Source: Burkholderiales bacterium UBA4657
GTDB lineage: Bacteria; Pseudomonadota; Gammaproteobacteria; Burkholderiales; Burkholderiaceae_E
Reading direction: 5' to 3'
Assembly: GCA_002405475.1 (NCBI GenBank)
Contig: DHLX01000008.1
Span: 22,106-86,105, forward strand
Length of the DNA stretch: 64,000 nucleotides
Position 1 is the stretch's first letter; each line of letters begins with the position of its first letter. Below the pieces are notes generated by a model. The model was not told the DNA's origin. It saw nothing but the letters and a program-made list of their open reading frames with translations, and did no database searches. A program made the translations under genes and the position numbers. Below are positions 61,204 to 64,000 of this stretch, one piece after another.

Positions 61204-62625
61204 TTAAAAACTGGCGCTGAAGACTAAACCGATGGTAGTCCAGTCACGCACTCCCTGACTGGCAGCAGCTTTCAGTCCAGCACCCGCCACGTTATGCGAG
61301 ACATAGACGATGCCGGTATAAGCACGCGAAAAAACCCGGACATACTGAAAATAGTATTCGTCGGACAAGTGTTTTTGTGGCACGCCCACCAATAAACCCT
61401 GGGCACTGAATCGAGCCCCCTGTCCATACTGAATAGCGCTATTGAGCTGGTCAGCCGAGGTGCGGACAAACTGGAACTGCAGAATATCTTGAGCCGACAA
61501 ATAGCCGTCGATAATAAAGCGCTGTACCTGCAGGTTGGAATTAATCCAGGCGTAAGAGCCATTGGCACCGAACCACCAGTTATTCAAACCATTGCCCCAG
61601 AACAGTGGGTCGAATCGTTCGTAGCTTCGGGTACCCGGCTTGTCGCCCGAAAAGCGTGCATGGTGATAGCTGAAGCGCGGGGCAAACGGCAAGGTTTGCG
61701 CCCAATAACTGGCGCCCAATAACCAGGCACTGGCCTTCATCGGGTCTGTACTGCCACCGAGACGGCGAATATCATTACGCTGTTCGGCAAATTCGGCACG
61801 CAAACCCAAATTTTTCAAGCCCGGCACGACGCCGTTGACATCAAGCCAGCCATGCCAGGTCTTCAAGCCATCTCGGCCATTCGGAATGAAGGCCAACGGT
61901 GCCAAATCTCCTGGGTAAATGGCTTCAGATTTAGGCACACCCAACCAGGCCAAACCGGCTTTTCCCAGCTCCGGGTTTGTCCATTCGAACGAAACCCCAT
62001 GTATTCTGGTGTTGGTTCGACTTTCGGGAGTTTCGGCCGGCTCAAGATAAAACGCCTGCCCGGTGAATGACCCGTAGCCAACGCGTGCTACAGCACTTTG
62101 CCCCCAGGCCTTGCGCGGCGTCGAGGCTGCTGCGCCCCAGGAAGTGCCATTACTCGAACCCGCAGTCAGTAACATGCCAGTTCCCAGGGTAAAAGGCTGG
62201 CGCCCGGCAGAAAAATCGTAATGCCAGCCATTGCTCAATTTTTCACGCAGACCTAGGTGGGCGTTTTCAAAACGCACCGCTCCCTGGTCGCGATAATCAA
62301 AAGCATCCGCCGAAATCGTCTGACTCCAGCCGGCTGACAAGGCACCGTAAACCTCGCGCTGCCCACCCAAGCTGTAGCGGCCAGTCAACTTTGGGTGTAC
62401 CCAGAGTTCGCCAAAATTGCGGTTAGCGTCGTAGGCAGGAGCCGAACTTGCCGCTAGGTTCCACCAGGCACCGCGCATCGAATAGTAGGCCGCGTGAGCG
62501 TCCAGACCACCTTGCAAACTGAGTTGACCCGACTGCCATTGCCAAGCGGGGGCAGGCGCTGATTGCGCCAGCGCCCAACCGCATTGCAGAACTGAAGCGA
62601 ACACCAGCAATCGACGCCAATTCAT
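61204..62625 (-). CDS. Alginate-export-like outer-membrane porin
   Basis: A 473-aa outer-membrane beta-barrel. The signal peptide ends LAQ near residue 21. Repeated amphipathic strands (YGALSAGWSQTISADAFDYR, AVARVGYGSFTGQAFYLEP, APRFSYHHARFSG) and the final GLVFSASF with terminal Phe indicate a barrel. The pattern, length and the GTGMLL...W blocks resemble the AlgE/alginate_exp porin group, but that is from memory. It opens the operon porin-maturase-sulfatase and probably lets the sulfated substrate into the periplasm. GGGAG lies before the ATG. Confidence 0.83.
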   Translation of the reverse strand: MNWRRLLVFASVLQCGWALAQSAPAPAWQWQSGQLSLQGGLDAHAAYYSMRGAWWNLAASSAPAYDANRNFGELWVHPKLTGRYSLGGQREVYGALSAGWSQTISADAFDYRDQGAVRFENAHLGLREKLSNGWHYDFSAGRQPFTLGTGMLLTAGSSNGTSWGAAASTPRKAWGQSAVARVGYGSFTGQAFYLEPAETPESRTNTRIHGVSFEWTNPELGKAGLAWLGVPKSEAIYPGDLAPLAFIPNGRDGLKTWHGWLDVNGVVPGLKNLGLRAEFAEQRNDIRRLGGSTDPMKASAWLLGASYWAQTLPFAPRFSYHHARFSGDKPGTRSYERFDPLFWGNGLNNWWFGANGSYAWINSNLQVQRFIIDGYLSAQDILQFQFVRTSADQLNSAIQYGQGARFSAQGLLVGVPQKHLSDEYYFQYVRVFSRAYTGIVYVSHNVAGAGLKAAASQGVRDWTTIGLVFSASF

Positions 62626-62772
62626 GATTGCTCCCTGAAGGCGAAATTAAATTTTATGATGATTTTTTACACCACGAAAGAATTGTAACATAGGCAGACT
62701 AAAATCTAAAAAAGATGGGTTAAAGTTGGAGTGCGATACATGATCCGAGAATAAAATCTGGGCTCAGCCGAA

Positions 62773-62982
62773 CTATTGCGGGCGTCGCATGATGATCCGA
62801 CGCAGTTGCTCATATTCATCGGCAGTAATGGCTTTCTCGTTTAAAGCCCTCTGCAGATCAGTCAGTTCCTGACCTTTAGAAATCTTCTGAGACTCCTGAA
62901 CGGTGACCTCGTTTCTGCTGCTGGCACAAGAGGAAAGACTCAGAACCATAGCAGTAAAGAAAACTAAGCGTACGGCATTCAT
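62773..62982 (-). CDS. Small SHOCT-domain lipoprotein, copy 1
   Basis: A 69-aa lipoprotein. The signal peptide ends in lipobox LSSC at about residue 19. The C-terminal DLQRALNEKAITADEYEQLR is a SHOCT-like short helical pair (leucine, glycine-free turn, EYEQ). GGGGGG precedes the ATG. It follows a second, related lipoprotein gene by 11 nt. Role unknown; such SHOCT tails often mediate oligomerisation. Confidence 0.75.
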   Translation of the reverse strand: MNAVRLVFFTAMVLSLSSCASSRNEVTVQESQKISKGQELTDLQRALNEKAITADEYEQLRRIIMRRPQ

Positions 62983-62993
62983 GGATTCCCCCC

Positions 62994-63191
62994 CTAGCGC
63001 ACTTCACGAATCAGCTTTTTACGCTGCTGCTCATACTCGGCATCATTGAGTGCGCCAGATGTATGAGCCTTTTTGAGATCAATCAATTGTTGTCCAATAC
63101 TAATATCAAGAGGACCCCGAACCACCTCGGTTGAGCTGCACCCCCCCAATATGATCGCTAGCAACATCAGTAAAACGAGACGATTCTTCAT
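62994..63191 (-). CDS. Small SHOCT-domain lipoprotein, copy 2
   Basis: A 65-aa lipoprotein. Lipobox LGGC at about residue 18; the tail QLIDLKKAHTSGALNDAEYE, ending QQRKKLIREVR, is SHOCT-like. It is similar in plan to its downstream neighbour (both have a GQxL-DL block, then an AEYEQ/DEYEQ helix), so the pair looks like a tandem duplication. The ATG at 63191 has GAGGGG upstream; a GTG 6 nt earlier is unlikely. Confidence 0.75.
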   Translation of the reverse strand: MKNRLVLLMLLAIILGGCSSTEVVRGPLDISIGQQLIDLKKAHTSGALNDAEYEQQRKKLIREVR

Positions 63192-63257
63192 TGCCACCCC
63201 TCTTTATCACCTAGCGTTTTCATTGTACATCAAGCGGGAATAGCGGTGGAAATTTTA

Positions 63258-63280
63258 GCCTTGCCCAACACGGGTAAGGC
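63258..63280 (-). terminator. Possible weak terminator after lgt
   Basis: Leftward GCCTTACCC, loop GTGTT, GGGCAAGGC (one G-T wobble), then TAAAATTT. The stem is good but the T-run is poor. It lies 136 nt beyond the lgt stop and ahead of the SHOCT genes. Confidence 0.4.
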
Positions 63281-63415
63281 AGCTAATGTTGGACGCACAG
63301 GATTCACTCACCTGGAGTACAAGCCAGCTCAATAGGCTCTTCTACTATTCAACAGCTAAAGTTATTGGCTATTTTTTTGCCACCTCATCTATTTGGTTGG
63401 GTCTGAACAGATAAA

Positions 63416-64000
63416 TCAGGAGCGCAGGGCGACGGCATTCCTGCCGCGCGCCCACAGCGCGAGTACCGCGCCCCCTGCAATCATGGGCAGACTCAACCAC
63501 TGCCCCATGCTCAGATTAAATGCCAGCAACCCCAGGAAGGTATCGGGCTGACGGCCAAACTCGGCAATAAAGCGGCACACGCCATAACCCACCAGAAAAG
63601 CAGCTGATACCATGCCCGCAGCGCGCGGTTGACGCGCAAACCACCACAGGAAGAAAAACAAGGCCAGACCTTCGAGGGCGAACTGGTATAACTGCGAGGG
63701 ATGGCGCGGTAATGAATCACCGGCCTGGGGAAAAACCATGGCCCAGGGTACGTCTGTCACGCGCCCCCACAATTCACCATTAATAAAATTGCCCATGCGC
63801 CCGGCTGCCAACCCGGTAGGTACACAGGGAGCTATAAAGTCCATGGTGCGAATGAAGCCCAGACCACGTGAACGCGCCCACAGCCCAAGCGCCACGACAA
63901 CGCCCAACAACCCACCATGAAAACTCATGCCGCCGTGCCAGATCATGAGGGCTTCGAGCGGATGCTGCAAGTAGTAATCTGCCTTATAAAACACCACATA
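63416..64000 (-). CDS. lgt: Prolipoprotein diacylglyceryl transferase, N-terminus outside the window
   Basis: The last 194 residues of Lgt, the inner-membrane enzyme that transfers diacylglycerol to the lipobox cysteine of prolipoproteins. IWHGGMSFHGGLLGVVVALG and AGRMGNFINGELWGRVTDVP are the conserved catalytic blocks; RHPSQLYQFALEGLALFFFL follows. Membrane helices continue to the end. The frame stays open through base 64000, so the start lies beyond the window. It supplies lipid to lipoproteins such as BamE. Confidence 0.95.
   Translation of the reverse strand, partial: YVVFYKADYYLQHPLEALMIWHGGMSFHGGLLGVVVALGLWARSRGLGFIRTMDFIAPCVPTGLAAGRMGNFINGELWGRVTDVPWAMVFPQAGDSLPRHPSQLYQFALEGLALFFFLWWFARQPRAAGMVSAAFLVGYGVCRFIAEFGRQPDTFLGLLAFNLSMGQWLSLPMIAGGAVLALWARGRNAVALRS

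Overview
The window looks like a chromosomal segment from a beta-proteobacterium of the order Burkholderiales, perhaps close to Oxalobacteraceae. This is inferred from gene content and order: argB next to a pyrimidine 5'-nucleotidase and slmA; hemL-thiE-thiD beside rubredoxin and a pilGHIJL cluster; fur divergent from bamE with dapB behind it; oxyR followed by dps; a DUF1631 protein. No insertion sequence, prophage, CRISPR array, rRNA operon or plasmid function was seen. Two tRNA genes, Ala(CGC) and Val(CAC), are present. Genes are packed tightly on both strands, with many 4-14 nt overlaps.

Layout. 1-1.1 kb: end of pntB. 1.1-8.7 kb: a UspA protein and a leftward glycolate oxidase block, glcD-glcE-(insert)-glcF-lrgA-lrgB. 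The insert is a rightward pair: a secreted Cache-like protein and a methyl-accepting chemoreceptor. 8.8-16.9 kb: housekeeping genes (cobalamin adenosyltransferase, a cyclic-nucleotide-binding protein, aroG, tldD, dadA, slmA, HAD nucleotidase, flavin reductase, argB). 17-21.3 kb: phoR, an unrecognised 566-aa protein with a HIT-family partner, and a decayed malonyl-CoA-synthetase-like pseudogene. 21.3-24.4 kb: hemL, thiE, thiD, rubredoxin. 24.5-34 kb: the pilG-pilH-pilI-pilJ-pilL chemosensory operon of type IV pili, preceded by a perfect CRP-type palindrome. 34-45.4 kb: lipoprotein, maeB, aminotransferase, lytic transglycosylase, ubiD, dacB, DUF1631, oxyR. 45.4-51.3 kb: dps, an AAA+ ATPase, a broken small gene, tRNA-Ala, an orphan ParA, exbD, exbB, dapB, bamE, fur, tRNA-Val. 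51.3-53.3 kb: an apparently LexA-controlled Y-family polymerase followed by dnaQ. 53.4-58.3 kb: MscS channel, Dcu-type transporter, N-formylglutamate amidohydrolase family protein, outer-membrane protein. 58.3-62.6 kb: a porin/sulfatase-maturase/sulfatase operon. 62.7-64 kb: two SHOCT lipoproteins and lgt (cut by the window edge).

How the genes may work together. The best candidate for an undescribed system is the 1.6-8.7 kb block: a possible glycolate (or other 2-hydroxy-acid) foraging module. A secreted Cache protein and a chemoreceptor would sense, LrgAB (homologous to the plant plastid glycolate/glycerate carrier PLGG1) would import, and GlcDEF would oxidise. glcF, lrgA and lrgB overlap at their stop/start codons. 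Second, a Ser-type periplasmic sulfatase lies in one operon with its radical-SAM maturase and a porin. Glycolate and sulfated glycans are both algal products, so an algae-associated lifestyle is possible, but this is inference. Third, two perfect TGTGA-N6-TCACA sites (before pilG and between dacB and the DUF1631 gene) suggest cAMP-CRP/Vfr-type control. All functions come from reading the translations; no database search was run.
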